From an uncultured Oscillospiraceae bacterium (GTDB lineage: Bacteria > Bacillota > Clostridia > Oscillospirales > Ruminococcaceae): a stretch of 64,000 nt of DNA. The DNA lies in NCBI GenBank assembly GCA_934232845.1, contig CAKQGD010000005.1:1-64000 (forward strand), read 5' to 3'. This document shows, in pieces, positions 1 through 8,602 of this stretch. The translations under genes and the position numbers were made by a program. How positions within the stretch are numbered: the stretch's first letter is position 1; each line of letters opens with the position of its first letter. The notes beneath the pieces are model-generated. The model was not told the DNA's origin. It made no database searches and saw only the letters and a program-made list of their open reading frames with translations.

Positions 1-1
1 G

Positions 2-838
2 CTCAAGCTGTGGGAGGGGCTGGGCTATTATTCCCGCGCGCGCAATCTGCAGAGAGCCGCACAGAAGATTCTTTCGGATTACGGCGGCGAGGTGCCGCGC
101 GATCCCAAAGAGCTGCGAACCCTGCCCGGCATCGGAGAATACTGCGCGGGGTCGGTTTCGTCCATCGCATACGGCGTGCGCGCGCCCGCCGTGGACGGAA
201 ACGTTCTGCGCGTAATTTCGCGGCTCGCCTCGTATGAAGAGGATATCTCCCGCCCCGCGGTCAAAAAAGAGCTGACCGCGCGGGTCGAACGCATTCTTCC
301 GCGGGAGCGGTGCGGCGACTTCAATCAGGCACTGATGGAGCTTGGCGCGCTGATCTGTCTGCCGAACGGCGCGCCGCTCTGCGGAACATGTCCTCTGCGG
401 GAGCTCTGCGAGGGCAGACGGCTGGGGACGGCCGCCTCTCTGCCGAAGAAAACGCCCCGCGCCCCGCGCCGGGCGGAAGAAATCGGCGTGCTTCTTCTGC
501 GAAGCGGAGAAAAGTTCGCCCTGAGAAAGCGCCCCGCGCGGGGACTTCTTGCCGGAATGTGGGAGCTGCCGACATTTTCGGGCGGCGTCGGGGAATTTCT
601 ATCGGCCGAGCACCTTGCCGTCGGGCAAATTTCCCCGGGAAAACAGGCTCGCCACGTCTTTACGCACGTGGAATGGCATATGACTTCCTATGAGGGAGAG
701 GCCGTCGACGAGGCGCTTCCGCAAGGCTGGGTCTGGGCGGATCAAACAGAGCTCGCCGGACGATACGCTCTGCCGAGCGCGTTTTCTCCTTTTTTAAAAA
801 AAGATGCCGGAGGGCCAAGCGGCCCATCGGACGGATGA
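2..838 (+). CDS. mutY: A/G-specific adenine glycosylase MutY, 5' end cut by the window
   Basis: Base-excision repair glycosylase that removes adenine mispaired with 8-oxoguanine. The frame is open from base 2 and begins inside the protein (LWEGLGYYSRARNL), so the N-terminal part lies outside the window. Visible are the helix-hairpin-helix LPGIGEYCAGS, the catalytic-Asp segment AVDGNVLRVISRL, and a four-cysteine iron-sulfur motif CLPNGAPLCGTCPLRELC. A C-terminal NUDIX-like region (LRKRPARGLLAGMWELP) that recognises 8-oxoG follows. The first cysteine spacing is seven residues rather than the six I know from E. coli and Bacillus MutY. The stop is at 836-838. A hairpin without a T-run follows (about 826-851). 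Confidence 0.95.
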   Translation, partial: LKLWEGLGYYSRARNLQRAAQKILSDYGGEVPRDPKELRTLPGIGEYCAGSVSSIAYGVRAPAVDGNVLRVISRLASYEEDISRPAVKKELTARVERILPRERCGDFNQALMELGALICLPNGAPLCGTCPLRELCEGRRLGTAASLPKKTPRAPRRAEEIGVLLLRSGEKFALRKRPARGLLAGMWELPTFSGGVGEFLSAEHLAVGQISPGKQARHVFTHVEWHMTSYEGEAVDEALPQGWVWADQTELAGRYALPSAFSPFLKKDAGGPSGPSDG

Positions 839-1020
839 ATTCCGTCCGGAATGATACGCCGCAGCCTGCGTGCGGGTGTTTGGTGTCGGCGCGCACGGCG
901 CAGGCGTCTTTGTCAGAGGTTTGTCTCGAGAGCGAACCGGCGCAGAGCGGCCTGCCCGCCTTTGCCCAAGAGGTGCCCCTGCGCCGGAGGAGAGGGACCG
1001 GAGTGCGAAAGATTTCCGCT

Positions 1021-1048
1021 TTGCAGAAAGTGTGAAATATGCTATAAT
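1021..1048 (+). promoter_or_regulatory. Promoter of the sortase gene
   Basis: TTGCAG (1021-1026), a 16-base spacer and TATAAT (1043-1048), with an extended -10 (TGC before it). Transcription would begin near 1055, so the upstream ATG at 1054 is unlikely to be the translation start. Confidence 0.7.
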
Positions 1049-1095
1049 CAGCCATGTATCGCATAGCGAAGAGAAAAAGCAACGAGGTGAGACCT

Positions 1096-2145
1096 ATGTC
1101 CAAACCGTTTCGCGGCACGGCCGTCGGCCGCAATGTGATTCTGACCGCCGTCATTGCGCTGGCACTGTTCGCCGTAACCGTGGGAATCGGCATTTCCATT
1201 GTCACCGGCAGCGTGTCCGGCTCCGGCTCTCTCGAGAGCAGCGTGTCACAGCCGTCCGAACCCTCTTCAGAAGAGGAACCGTCTTCCGAGGAAAGCAACG
1301 AGGAGCCGTCCTCCGAAGAATCTTCCTCCGAGGCAAGCTCGGTCTCCGCGCCGTCATCCTCGGCGCCCGCCCAGAGTCAGCAGCCCGCCGCTTCTTCGAG
1401 CACGGCGTCGGCCTCGAGCAGTGCCCCCGCCTCCACACTGACCGGTATTTTTGACGCCGGCGAGATGGGCTCGAGCGGGCAGGGCAATATCGCCTCGTAT
1501 CAGCAGATCAACTCCGACGTCAAGGGCTGGCTCAAGGTGCCCGGTACAAACATCAATTATCCGGTGCTTCACAACGCGACCGACGTGTTCTATTATCAGG
1601 ACCGCGATCTGTATAAACAGTCGAGCCGAAACGGCGTCATTTGGGCCGACCCGGCGGTGAACTTCGGTACGGCGAGCCAGATTTCGCGCAATAACGTGCT
1701 GTACGGCCACAACTGGACGAACTATTCCGCGAATCCGCGTGTCGGCTATTCGAGCGATGTGATGTTTGCCCAGCTTACGGCCTATCATCATCTGAATTTT
1801 GCAAAACAGTATCCGTACCTGTACTATTCGACTGCCGATCAGGAAATGACCTGGGTGGTATTCGCGGCGTTCTACACGGATATCAGCTTTAACTATATCG
1901 AGGCAAACCCCGACGACACGAATTTCGCCGCCATCATCAACGGTGCAAAAGCCCGCAGCCGCCACAACTTCGACGTGGCAGTCGATACGAGCGATAAGAT
2001 TATCACGCTGTCCACCTGCACCCGCGCCTACGGTCAGAGTGATAAACAGCGTTTCGTCGTCATGGCGCGCCTGCTGCGCAGCGGCGAAACGCCCACGGCA
2101 ATTACCGTTACTTCAAATCCGAACCCCGTTCTGCCGAATCTCTGA
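1096..2145 (+). CDS. srtB: Class B sortase with a long Ser/Glu/Pro-rich spacer
   Basis: Membrane-anchored transpeptidase that would attach surface proteins to the cell wall. I chose ATG 1096 (349 aa) because it has the Shine-Dalgarno GAGGTGA a few bases upstream, while ATG 1054 lies at the predicted transcription start. Order: one N-terminal membrane segment (about residues 12-34), about 90 residues of Ser/Glu/Pro/Ala-rich spacer, then the sortase fold. The catalytic triad is visible as His205 (LYGHNW), Cys308 (TLSTCT) and Arg319 (QRFVVMARL). SrtB-type features include the WLKVPGTNINYPV entry strand. No substrate with a cell-wall sorting signal was seen in the window. Neighbouring genes give no clue to its target. 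Confidence 0.9.
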   Translation: MSKPFRGTAVGRNVILTAVIALALFAVTVGIGISIVTGSVSGSGSLESSVSQPSEPSSEEEPSSEESNEEPSSEESSSEASSVSAPSSSAPAQSQQPAASSSTASASSSAPASTLTGIFDAGEMGSSGQGNIASYQQINSDVKGWLKVPGTNINYPVLHNATDVFYYQDRDLYKQSSRNGVIWADPAVNFGTASQISRNNVLYGHNWTNYSANPRVGYSSDVMFAQLTAYHHLNFAKQYPYLYYSTADQEMTWVVFAAFYTDISFNYIEANPDDTNFAAIINGAKARSRHNFDVAVDTSDKIITLSTCTRAYGQSDKQRFVVMARLLRSGETPTAITVTSNPNPVLPNL

Positions 2146-2156
2146 GAAAATCAAGA

Positions 2157-2191
2157 AATCCCCGGTCCTCTGCAAAGGACCGGGGATTTTT
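2157..2191. terminator. Strong intrinsic terminator, probably bidirectional
   Basis: The stem AATCCCCGGTCCT pairs with AGGACCGGGGATT and is followed by TTTT on the + strand. It ends the sortase transcript and lies at the 3' side of the opposing DUF5058 pseudogene. Confidence 0.85.
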
Positions 2192-2920
2192 ACGTTTTAA
2201 AGAAAAAGACGTCTGGCTGCCGCACCGGGATTTAGCCGATCTTATCCCAGCGCTTTTTCTGCCGTTATGATTCGAAAGGATAAGCCATGCGGCCTTACTG
2301 GAGAACTTCACGCAGGCAAACATAATCACGGTGCCGGCGATGCAGGCCCATGCATTGGCAGGAATCTGGGTGATCTGGATATAATACTGTGAAGCCATGT
2401 AAGCGAACAGTCCGATCGAAGCGGAAGCAGTGATAATGCCCAAAAGGACACTGTCGCCGCCGCCGATTTTCTGACGGATGCTCTCCATACGGGGAGTCAA
2501 CAGAGCGACAACCGCCAGCCAGCCGCAGCCGTTTACGGCCATTGTCAGCAAGGAGTTTGCCATTGCGTAAATGTCATAGCCCTCGCCGCCCAGTTCAACG
2601 CCGTATGCGGCGGCGCCGGTGGCAGCAGCGGTCAGCTCGGTCGCGGCCGCGCCGATCATGGAAAGACGCATCTATGCGAGAGGGCCGCCGACAACCGCGA
2701 TCATGGAGATTGCACCGATAAAGCACGAAATGGACGGGCCAATTGCGGTAATCATGCCGCACTTGAAGCTCTTGCTGCAGTCCGCCTTGGTCAGTCCGAC
2801 GGATTCCGCATTCTTGTAGCAAAGCTTGGTAAAGGAAAGCGACTGATAAAGAATTGTGCCGATGCAGATGAAGGCGCAAAGCCATACCTGCCAGCTGTTG
2901 GCGATTGCTAAATAATCCAT
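2192..2920 (-). pseudogene. DUF5058-type membrane protein interrupted by an in-frame TAG
   Basis: The start at 2920 (MDYLAIANSW) has a good Shine-Dalgarno, GGGAGG. The reading frame encodes membrane segments and reads ...ISMIAVVGGPLA, then TAG (complement of 2672-2674), then MRLSMIGAAATEL in the same frame. In the DUF5058 family as I remember it this junction reads GGP-x-A-W-MRLSxIGAAATE, so a Trp codon TGG has probably become TAG by one G-to-A change. At the 3' end the frame has no stop before the shared terminator (about 2191), so the C-terminus also looks eroded. A sequencing error or TAG readthrough cannot be excluded from sequence alone. The family role is unknown to me. Confidence 0.75.
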
Positions 2921-3329
2921 ATGAATCCTCCCAATTTTTCTTTTTCATTTCATCTGGCCAGTATGAAACGAAAAAATAAAAGAGAGCAAAAAACATACCA
3001 TATTGCCGGATGTCACACATCGCAATACAGTATCAGTCTCTACTCTCTACTTACCAAAATATTAAATTTGAAAAGTTTTACACTTATGATTTATGGCAGC
3101 CGAAAAAGGACTCTATACTCTTTTAAAACTTTCAATACCACCATAATCTGCAACAAATCATATCATAATTGTGAGCAGTCTGTAAAGGGAAAAAGATATT
3201 TCCTCGTGATATTTTTCGACAAAATATTTTCCGGAATTTTGGTGTACGAGCACATTTCACAAATATATTTTATTTTTTATCAATTTTGCGCATTCAATTT
3301 TCCGCACATCTCAAAAGGGACGGCAAGCG
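2921..3329. other. AT-rich intergenic stretch
   Basis: About 400 bases, much richer in A+T than the surrounding genes, upstream of the broken DUF5058 gene. Open frames here show no protein-like composition and no ribosome binding site. I recognise no RNA or repeat in it. Confidence 0.6.
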
Positions 3330-3866
3330 TCAAAAAATCAATGGTGCAGAGAGCGCGGCGGACAGATAGAGCGCCGCGCCTTCTTCGACCAAATCGCTGA
3401 AAAAGAAATAGGAAAAAAGAACAAGGAAGAAAAAAACACAGTCTCGTATGAGGTCGGAGTCAACCGAAATTTTTTTGACACGCTCTGATTCCACCGGATG
3501 AAAGAGCATGGTAAAAAAATGAAAAAACGAGTATATCAAGAGAGCCAAGGCGGCATAAAAGAGCTGAAAGGGAACTTCGCCGTTGGACGCAGTAGAAGAA
3601 AAACGACCGTATTCCCATAAGAACATAGAGGCTTTTAAATAGAGGGACGGATGGTAAGCGCGCAGGAACACCATGGCGCCGTCGAGAACCCAATATGTTA
3701 AAAGAAATATGAACAAAACGGGATCTTTTTTCAGGTACAAGACAGAGCCGCAAGAGGCACAGTGCAGCTCTTTTTTTCGAAAAGACGCGTCAAAAGCGTC
3801 TTGAAAGGTGACCCCGTGCTTCTTTCCGCAGATGGGGCAGTACCGGCAGGAACGAAGCGGATTCAT
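3330..3866 (-). CDS. Uncharacterised membrane protein with N-terminal zinc ribbon
   Basis: 178 aa. The N-terminus carries two CxxC knuckles (Cys10/Cys13 and Cys36/Cys39), expected to bind one zinc. About four hydrophobic segments follow (around residues 50-70, 82-95, 100-120 and 145-165). The start is ATG 3866 with AAGGAGGGGG just upstream. It lies 18 bases downstream of the peptidoglycan-binding-like gene on the same strand, so the two are probably co-transcribed. I do not recognise a family. A membrane partner for the upstream gene product is a guess from position only. Confidence 0.75.
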   Translation of the reverse strand: MNPLRSCRYCPICGKKHGVTFQDAFDASFRKKELHCASCGSVLYLKKDPVLFIFLLTYWVLDGAMVFLRAYHPSLYLKASMFLWEYGRFSSTASNGEVPFQLFYAALALLIYSFFHFFTMLFHPVESERVKKISVDSDLIRDCVFFFLVLFSYFFFSDLVEEGAALYLSAALSAPLIF

Positions 3867-3884
3867 AAAACCCCCTCCTTTTTG

Positions 3885-5654
3885 TCAGTGTGCGATGTTA
3901 TGCGCATATTCGTTAGCGGGTAGAATCCGCCCGTTAGATAAAAGCTTGGGATAATTCGTTTGAATTCCGACCAATTCCCAGCGCTCATTGTCGGCGTATT
4001 CGTCCGGAAGATCGTATTCGGCCACATCCGCGGGCGACAAATTGATGATTTCATTATTGTGAATCAAATATCCCCAATAGGGATGCTTCTGACCGCGAAA
4101 ATAAAAGCTGACGATCAGGTCGTTGGAGTAGACAAGACTTTCATATTTATGGAATGCGCCCGCAAAGTCTTTGACATCTTTAGCAATGCCACCTATCCCG
4201 ATGCCTTTCAAAAGAAAATTGGATGCAGCTGAGCCGACAAGCTCTTTCAACTGTGAGGCGGCATAAGATGCGGCTTCTTCCCCGGCCCATTTTTTAAATT
4301 CAGCGCCGTCATCTTCTTGTATCCCGGAATCAATCAGGGAAAGGACCATATTGAAAAGCGGATTAAAAGTGCTCAGGGCAATTCCGCCTTTCCACGCGAC
4401 GTCTCCCAAAGCGGCATTTCGCTCGTCACGCCATGCAGGGGTGACGGATACTTCCATGTGACAGCTTGCACTGAGGGGCTGATATTCTCCCGTAACATAA
4501 TATCGGATTGCGCGGTCTATGTCGTCGGCGAAATCCTCAGACAGCCTTCCGACGTTCTCCACGTCGCTTCGGTATCGCAGAAGAGCGGTCACAATGCTGT
4601 CTCTCACTTTTTTCTGATAATCGGTCTGAGCCTGCTTCACCGCGTCAGAGTATACGTCGATCAAACTGCCGGATGAATTTCCCCGCCGAATTTTTTGAGC
4701 TTCGGCTGCCGTGATGCCAAGGCCCCGCCAGAGATCCTCCGCCGTATCACCGGTGATCTCCCGGCCGTTTTCGGCGGCATAATGATGTACCAGCGCGTCG
4801 AGATGACGATCATACTGCCCTGTTCCCCGTGCATAGCGCAGAGCGTCGTAGTATCCTTTAGAGACGAGAAAAATACGGATCAGCCGCACGTCGGAGTGGT
4901 CAAGCCCCTGTGTAATATCCTCGCCGATATAAATCGAAGGCGAAGAGATATTTTCTTCCTTCTGATGAAAACTTTCGTTTTTTACATGATAATCGTCTGC
5001 GAGTACTTTGTCAAACGGCTTTATGTCCGTCTTTTGAACCGGTCCGATCAAGACCGGCTCATCCGCGCCGGTCGGAGGATTTTTTTGGGAGCTTCGCAAA
5101 AGGAAAGTATCATTCCCCGCGAGAGAGCCGGTCGGTGCGGGCTGCTTCGGTGCGGTCTGTGAAAGCGCATTTTTTTCTGAAAATCCGCCCTTCGGAGCGG
5201 GCGTCTTGTACTGCACAGCGCCGCGGGCGTTCAGCGCTTCAAGCGCGCTTTGCGCGGCCGCCGATGGAACGGGAAATTTGGCCGCGGACATGACCGCGGC
5301 GCCCGCAGCGAGAGAATTTTTCACGGTCGAATCGAGATTGTTTCTGTCGGGCTTCGGCCGGCTTGGCGGGTTCTCCGCCGAGACGGACGGCGCAGCGGCA
5401 GCAGAGGGCGTCCAAGCCGACTTTTTGGGCGTGCTCTGCAGTTTTTGAGCGGTCTGCACGGTCTGTGCCGCCGCGTTCAGCGCAGTGGAGAGCGTATGGA
5501 TTTCCGGAAGGATGCCGACCACCGCCGCCGCGGCCTGCAGAGCGGGAGCAAGTTCCCGCCGCAAGGCGGCGTTTTGTTCGGCAGAAGTTTTCCGGCTGGT
5601 TTTTTGCAGGGCGGCTGCTGCGCCTCCGCGGATGGATGAAGATGAATTTTTCAA
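3885..5654 (-). CDS. Large uncharacterised protein with a peptidoglycan-binding-like segment
   Basis: The TTG at 5654 is the likely start. The upstream in-frame ATG at 5672 reads straight through AAAGGAGGT, which is the Shine-Dalgarno for this TTG (six-base gap). The product is 589 aa. Residues up to about 230 are low-complexity, rich in Ala, Ser, Pro, Lys and Gln, without a classical signal peptide. A central stretch (LIRIFLVSKGYYDALRY through ITGDTAEDLWRGLG) has the spacing of a PG_binding_1 module. The C-terminal half has amphipathic and Gly/Ala-rich segments, ending in an aromatic-rich tail. It has its own strong promoter. Function unknown. A wall- or spore-associated protein is possible, but that is inference. 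Confidence 0.75.
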   Translation of the reverse strand: MKNSSSSIRGGAAAALQKTSRKTSAEQNAALRRELAPALQAAAAVVGILPEIHTLSTALNAAAQTVQTAQKLQSTPKKSAWTPSAAAAPSVSAENPPSRPKPDRNNLDSTVKNSLAAGAAVMSAAKFPVPSAAAQSALEALNARGAVQYKTPAPKGGFSEKNALSQTAPKQPAPTGSLAGNDTFLLRSSQKNPPTGADEPVLIGPVQKTDIKPFDKVLADDYHVKNESFHQKEENISSPSIYIGEDITQGLDHSDVRLIRIFLVSKGYYDALRYARGTGQYDRHLDALVHHYAAENGREITGDTAEDLWRGLGITAAEAQKIRRGNSSGSLIDVYSDAVKQAQTDYQKKVRDSIVTALLRYRSDVENVGRLSEDFADDIDRAIRYYVTGEYQPLSASCHMEVSVTPAWRDERNAALGDVAWKGGIALSTFNPLFNMVLSLIDSGIQEDDGAEFKKWAGEEAASYAASQLKELVGSAASNFLLKGIGIGGIAKDVKDFAGAFHKYESLVYSNDLIVSFYFRGQKHPYWGYLIHNNEIINLSPADVAEYDLPDEYADNERWELVGIQTNYPKLLSNGRILPANEYAHNIAH

Positions 5655-5687
5655 ATTATACCTCCTTTTCATACGATTTTTTCGTTA

Positions 5688-5716
5688 ATTGTAGCAAAAG
5701 ATTCCAATTTTGTCAA
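5688..5716 (-). promoter_or_regulatory. Near-consensus promoter for the 5654-3330 operon
   Basis: On the minus strand: TTGACA (complement of 5711-5716), a 17-base spacer, and TACAAT (complement of 5688-5693) with an extended TGC. This is one of the best promoters in the window. Confidence 0.85.
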
Positions 5717-5889
5717 ACTTTTGCTGCGCAGATGCTTTTTGTTTTGCAGACGTACCGCGGATATGCGGGTTGATTTTTCTAAAAAATGAGCCGTTTTGGA
5801 GAAACAAAACCTCTGTATCCGCGCAGAGCCCGGCCGCTCTGCGTCAAAAAAGCCTCTTTTGGAATAGAATGGCGTGAGGAGGCACGGCT

Positions 5890-6639
5890 ATGAAGGAATT
5901 GATTCGTGCAGAAAATCTTTCGCTGACATATCAGACCGCCGCCGGGGAGACCGAGGCTCTGCGGGATGTGTCGTTCTCGGTGATGCCGGGGGAGTATGTC
6001 AGCATCATCGGTCCCTCGGGCTGCGGAAAATCGACGCTGCTGTCCCTCGCGGCGGGGCTGCTTGAGCCGACGTCCGGCGTCATCCGCGCGCCGGGACTTG
6101 CGCGCGCCGGGTATATGCTGCAGCGCGACAGCCTGTTTGACTGGCTCACGATCCGCGCGAACGCACGCCTCGGGCTGGATGTGCACCGTCAGAGAAGCGC
6201 CGAAGCCGACGCGTATGCCGACGAGCTGCTTCGCACCTACGGCCTGTGGGAATTTCGGGACTGTTTTCCGTCGCAGCTCTCGGGCGGTATGCGGCAGCGC
6301 GCCGCGCTGATCCGCACGCTGGCCGTGCGGCCGGAGCTTTTGCTGCTTGACGAGGCGTTTTCCGCGCTTGACTACCAGACGCGGCTGGCGGTTGCGGACG
6401 ACATTTACGCGATCATCCGCCGCGAGGGCAAGACCGCCCTCATGGTGACGCACGACATCGGAGAGGCGGTGTCGATGTCCGACCGGGTTATCGTGCTGTC
6501 GCACCGGCCCGGCACCGTGAAGGCCGTCTATGAGATTCGCTATGCGTCCGGACGGGGAACCCCGCTTGAAAACCGGGAGAAGGAAGAATTCCGCGGATAT
6601 TTTAACCGCATCTGGAGGGATATCGATGTCCATGTCTGA
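5890..6639 (+). CDS. ABC transporter ATP-binding protein (SsuB/TauB/ThiZ type)
   Basis: 249 aa cytoplasmic ATPase of a three-gene importer. Walker A is GPSGCGKST (41-49), the signature is LSGGMRQR, Walker B is LLLLDEAF, and the switch His is in MVTHD. GGAGG precedes ATG 5890. The stop overlaps the start of the permease by 14 bases, and the substrate-binding lipoprotein follows. The family imports nitrate, sulfonates, taurine or thiamine precursors. No TPP riboswitch is visible upstream, so the substrate stays open. Confidence 0.93.
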   Translation: MKELIRAENLSLTYQTAAGETEALRDVSFSVMPGEYVSIIGPSGCGKSTLLSLAAGLLEPTSGVIRAPGLARAGYMLQRDSLFDWLTIRANARLGLDVHRQRSAEADAYADELLRTYGLWEFRDCFPSQLSGGMRQRAALIRTLAVRPELLLLDEAFSALDYQTRLAVADDIYAIIRREGKTALMVTHDIGEAVSMSDRVIVLSHRPGTVKAVYEIRYASGRGTPLENREKEEFRGYFNRIWRDIDVHV

Positions 6640-7441
6640 AACGGACCTCTCGCCGCAGAGAAGGGAGTGGTTGCGTGCGCAGAAGCGCCGCCGCCTCGCG
6701 ATCGCGTCGGCCAAGGCGGGGCTGCTCGTGCTGCTGGCCGTCCTGTGGGAAACGGCCGCCCGCATGGGCTGGATCGATTCTTTTATCACCAGCTCGCCCT
6801 CGCGGCTGGCTGGCACGCTTTGGCGGCTCGCGCAGACGGGGGAACTGTGGCGTCATCTGGGCGCGACTACGGCGGAGGCTGCCGCAGGTTTTCTGCTGGG
6901 GACGGCGGCGGGTACGCTGATCGCCGTGGCGCTCTGGTGCTCCGACTTTCTCTGCCGCGTGCTCGAGCCGTATCTTGTAATTCTGAACGCGCTGCCAAAG
7001 ATCGCGCTCGGGCCGGTGTTCATCGTGTGGCTGGGCGCGGGCCGCACCGCCATCGTCGTGATTACACTGTCCGTTTCGCTTGTCGTGGCAGTGCTTGAGG
7101 TGCTCGGCGGCTTTCGCTCGACCGATCCGGAGAAAATTCTGCTTGTGCGTACTTTCGGCGGCGGAAAATGGGAAATTCTGCGCCGTGTCGTGCTGCCCGC
7201 GAATATTCCGACGATTTTAGGGTCGCTTAAGATCAACGTCGGCATGTCGTGGGTCGGCGTGATTGTGGGAGAATTTCTGATTTCCCGAGAGGGACTCGGC
7301 TATTTAATTGTCTACGGCAGTCAGGTATTTCAGCTCGATCTTGTCATGGCGAGCGTAATTGTGCTCGCGGCAGTGGCAACTGTGATGTATCTCTGCATAC
7401 AATGGATCGAGCAACGGCTGACGCGGCTTCGCGGCGGCTGA
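6626..7441 (+). CDS. ABC transporter permease (SsuC/TauC/ThiX type)
   Basis: 271 aa inner-membrane permease with about six hydrophobic segments. The EAA-type coupling loop is in the C-terminal half (GSLKINVGMSWVGVIVGEFL). The start is ATG 6626, placed by GGAGGG six bases upstream. It overlaps the ATPase gene by 14 bases, which suggests translational coupling. An in-frame ATG further upstream would lie well inside the ATPase gene and has no ribosome binding site. Confidence 0.92.
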   Translation: MSMSETDLSPQRREWLRAQKRRRLAIASAKAGLLVLLAVLWETAARMGWIDSFITSSPSRLAGTLWRLAQTGELWRHLGATTAEAAAGFLLGTAAGTLIAVALWCSDFLCRVLEPYLVILNALPKIALGPVFIVWLGAGRTAIVVITLSVSLVVAVLEVLGGFRSTDPEKILLVRTFGGGKWEILRRVVLPANIPTILGSLKINVGMSWVGVIVGEFLISREGLGYLIVYGSQVFQLDLVMASVIVLAAVATVMYLCIQWIEQRLTRLRGG

Positions 7442-7463
7442 CAGAAACGGAGGAAAATCACCC

Positions 7464-8543
7464 ATGCAGAAAAAATGGCTGGCTCTTGCCGCGGCCTCGG
7501 CGCTTGTGATGATGTCGGGATGTGGCGCGATGTCGAGCGAGGCGCCGTCCCTCTCCGAGAGCGCGTCTCAAAGCGCGTCCCAGAGCGTCTCATCCGACGT
7601 GTCACAACCGCAGGCGGCGCCGGTAAAGATTGTCGTCAGCGAGGTCGCGCGCAGCGTCTTTTACGCGCCGCAGTACGCGGCGGTGACGCAGGGCTTTTTT
7701 GCCCAGGAGGGGCTTGACGTTTCCATCGTGACAGATAACGGTGCCGACAAGGTGATGACGGCGGTCGTCGCCGGGCAGGCGGATATCGGGTTTTCCGGGC
7801 CGGAGGCGTGCATCTATGTCGCCGCCGAGGGCAGAGAGGACCACGCCGTCGTGTTTGCCCAGCTGACCCAGCGCGACGGGGCATTTCTCGTCGGCAGAGA
7901 ACCGCTCGAGGGCGAATTTGACTGGAGCACGCTCGCCGATTCGCACCTGATCGGCGGACGCGCGGGCGGTGTGCCGCTGATGACGCTTGAATACGTTCTG
8001 CGGCAGAAGGGACTGGATCCCGAGGCGGATCTTTACGTCGATTCTTCGGTACAGTTCGCGCTGATGGCGGGCGCGTTTACCGGCGGACAGGGAGATTATG
8101 TAGCGCTGTTTGAGCCAACTGCGTCCTCGGTCGAACGCGAGGGCAAGGGCTATGTGCTCGCCTCGATCGGCGAGGAGTCCGGCGAGCTGCCCTACACCTG
8201 CTACTATGCGAACAAGAGCTGGCTTACCGAGAATGCCGACACGGCCCAGGCATTTACCAATGCGGTTTACAAGGGGCAGAAGTGGGTGAGCGAGCATTCT
8301 CCCGAGGAGATCGCCGCGGCAATCGCAAGCTTCTTCCCCGACACGGACATGGATCTGCTGGTCAGCTCGTGTGCCCGCCACAAGGAGATCGAAGCCTTCG
8401 CCGCCACGCCGGTGATGAAGGAGGAAGCGTTCAGCCGCCTGCAGGACGTGATCGAACAGGCGGGCGAACTCAAACAGCGCGCGGACTTCTCCGCGCTGGT
8501 GGATAACTCCTTCGCCGAGGCCGCCGTCCGGGCAATCGGATAA
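7464..8543 (+). CDS. NMT1/THI5-like substrate-binding lipoprotein of an ABC importer
   Basis: 359 aa. The signal peptide ends in a lipobox with lipidated Cys20 (MMSGC), followed by a Ser-rich tether. The mature domain starts VKIVVSEVARSVFYAPQYAA and contains QGFFAQEGLDVSIV and ADIGFSGPEACIYVAAEG, typical of the NMT1/ThiY/SsuA-like family. It sits 22 bases after the permease and completes the importer. The ligand cannot be named from the sequence. Thiamine-pyrimidine, riboflavin-like, sulfonate and nitrate binders all share this fold. Confidence 0.9.
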   Translation: MQKKWLALAAASALVMMSGCGAMSSEAPSLSESASQSASQSVSSDVSQPQAAPVKIVVSEVARSVFYAPQYAAVTQGFFAQEGLDVSIVTDNGADKVMTAVVAGQADIGFSGPEACIYVAAEGREDHAVVFAQLTQRDGAFLVGREPLEGEFDWSTLADSHLIGGRAGGVPLMTLEYVLRQKGLDPEADLYVDSSVQFALMAGAFTGGQGDYVALFEPTASSVEREGKGYVLASIGEESGELPYTCYYANKSWLTENADTAQAFTNAVYKGQKWVSEHSPEEIAAAIASFFPDTDMDLLVSSCARHKEIEAFAATPVMKEEAFSRLQDVIEQAGELKQRADFSALVDNSFAEAAVRAIG

Positions 8544-8562
8544 AAGCTTTTTCAAAAAGGAA

Positions 8563-8602
8563 AAAGGACCCTTAGCCGAATTTGTTCGGTTAAGGGTCCT
8601 TT
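8563..8602 (+). terminator. Hairpin terminator after the ABC importer operon
   Basis: AAAGGACCCTTAGCCGAA pairs with TTCGGTTAAGGGTCCTTT (one G-T pair) around a TTTG loop. The T-run is short and inside the stem, so termination efficiency is uncertain. Confidence 0.7.

Noticed and set aside
2672..2674. Pyrrolysine or other recoding of the TAG
   Set aside because: The aligned residue is Trp, no pyl genes are in the window, and a neighbouring gene is broken by TAA instead; mutation is simpler.
2921..3400. 159-codon plus-strand frame in the AT-rich region
   Set aside because: No ribosome binding site, no protein-like composition, overlaps the end of a supported gene on the other strand.
5717..5889. 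TPP riboswitch before the NMT1-type ABC importer
   Set aside because: No CUGAGA or ACCUGAUCUGGAUAAUACCAG-like segments are present.
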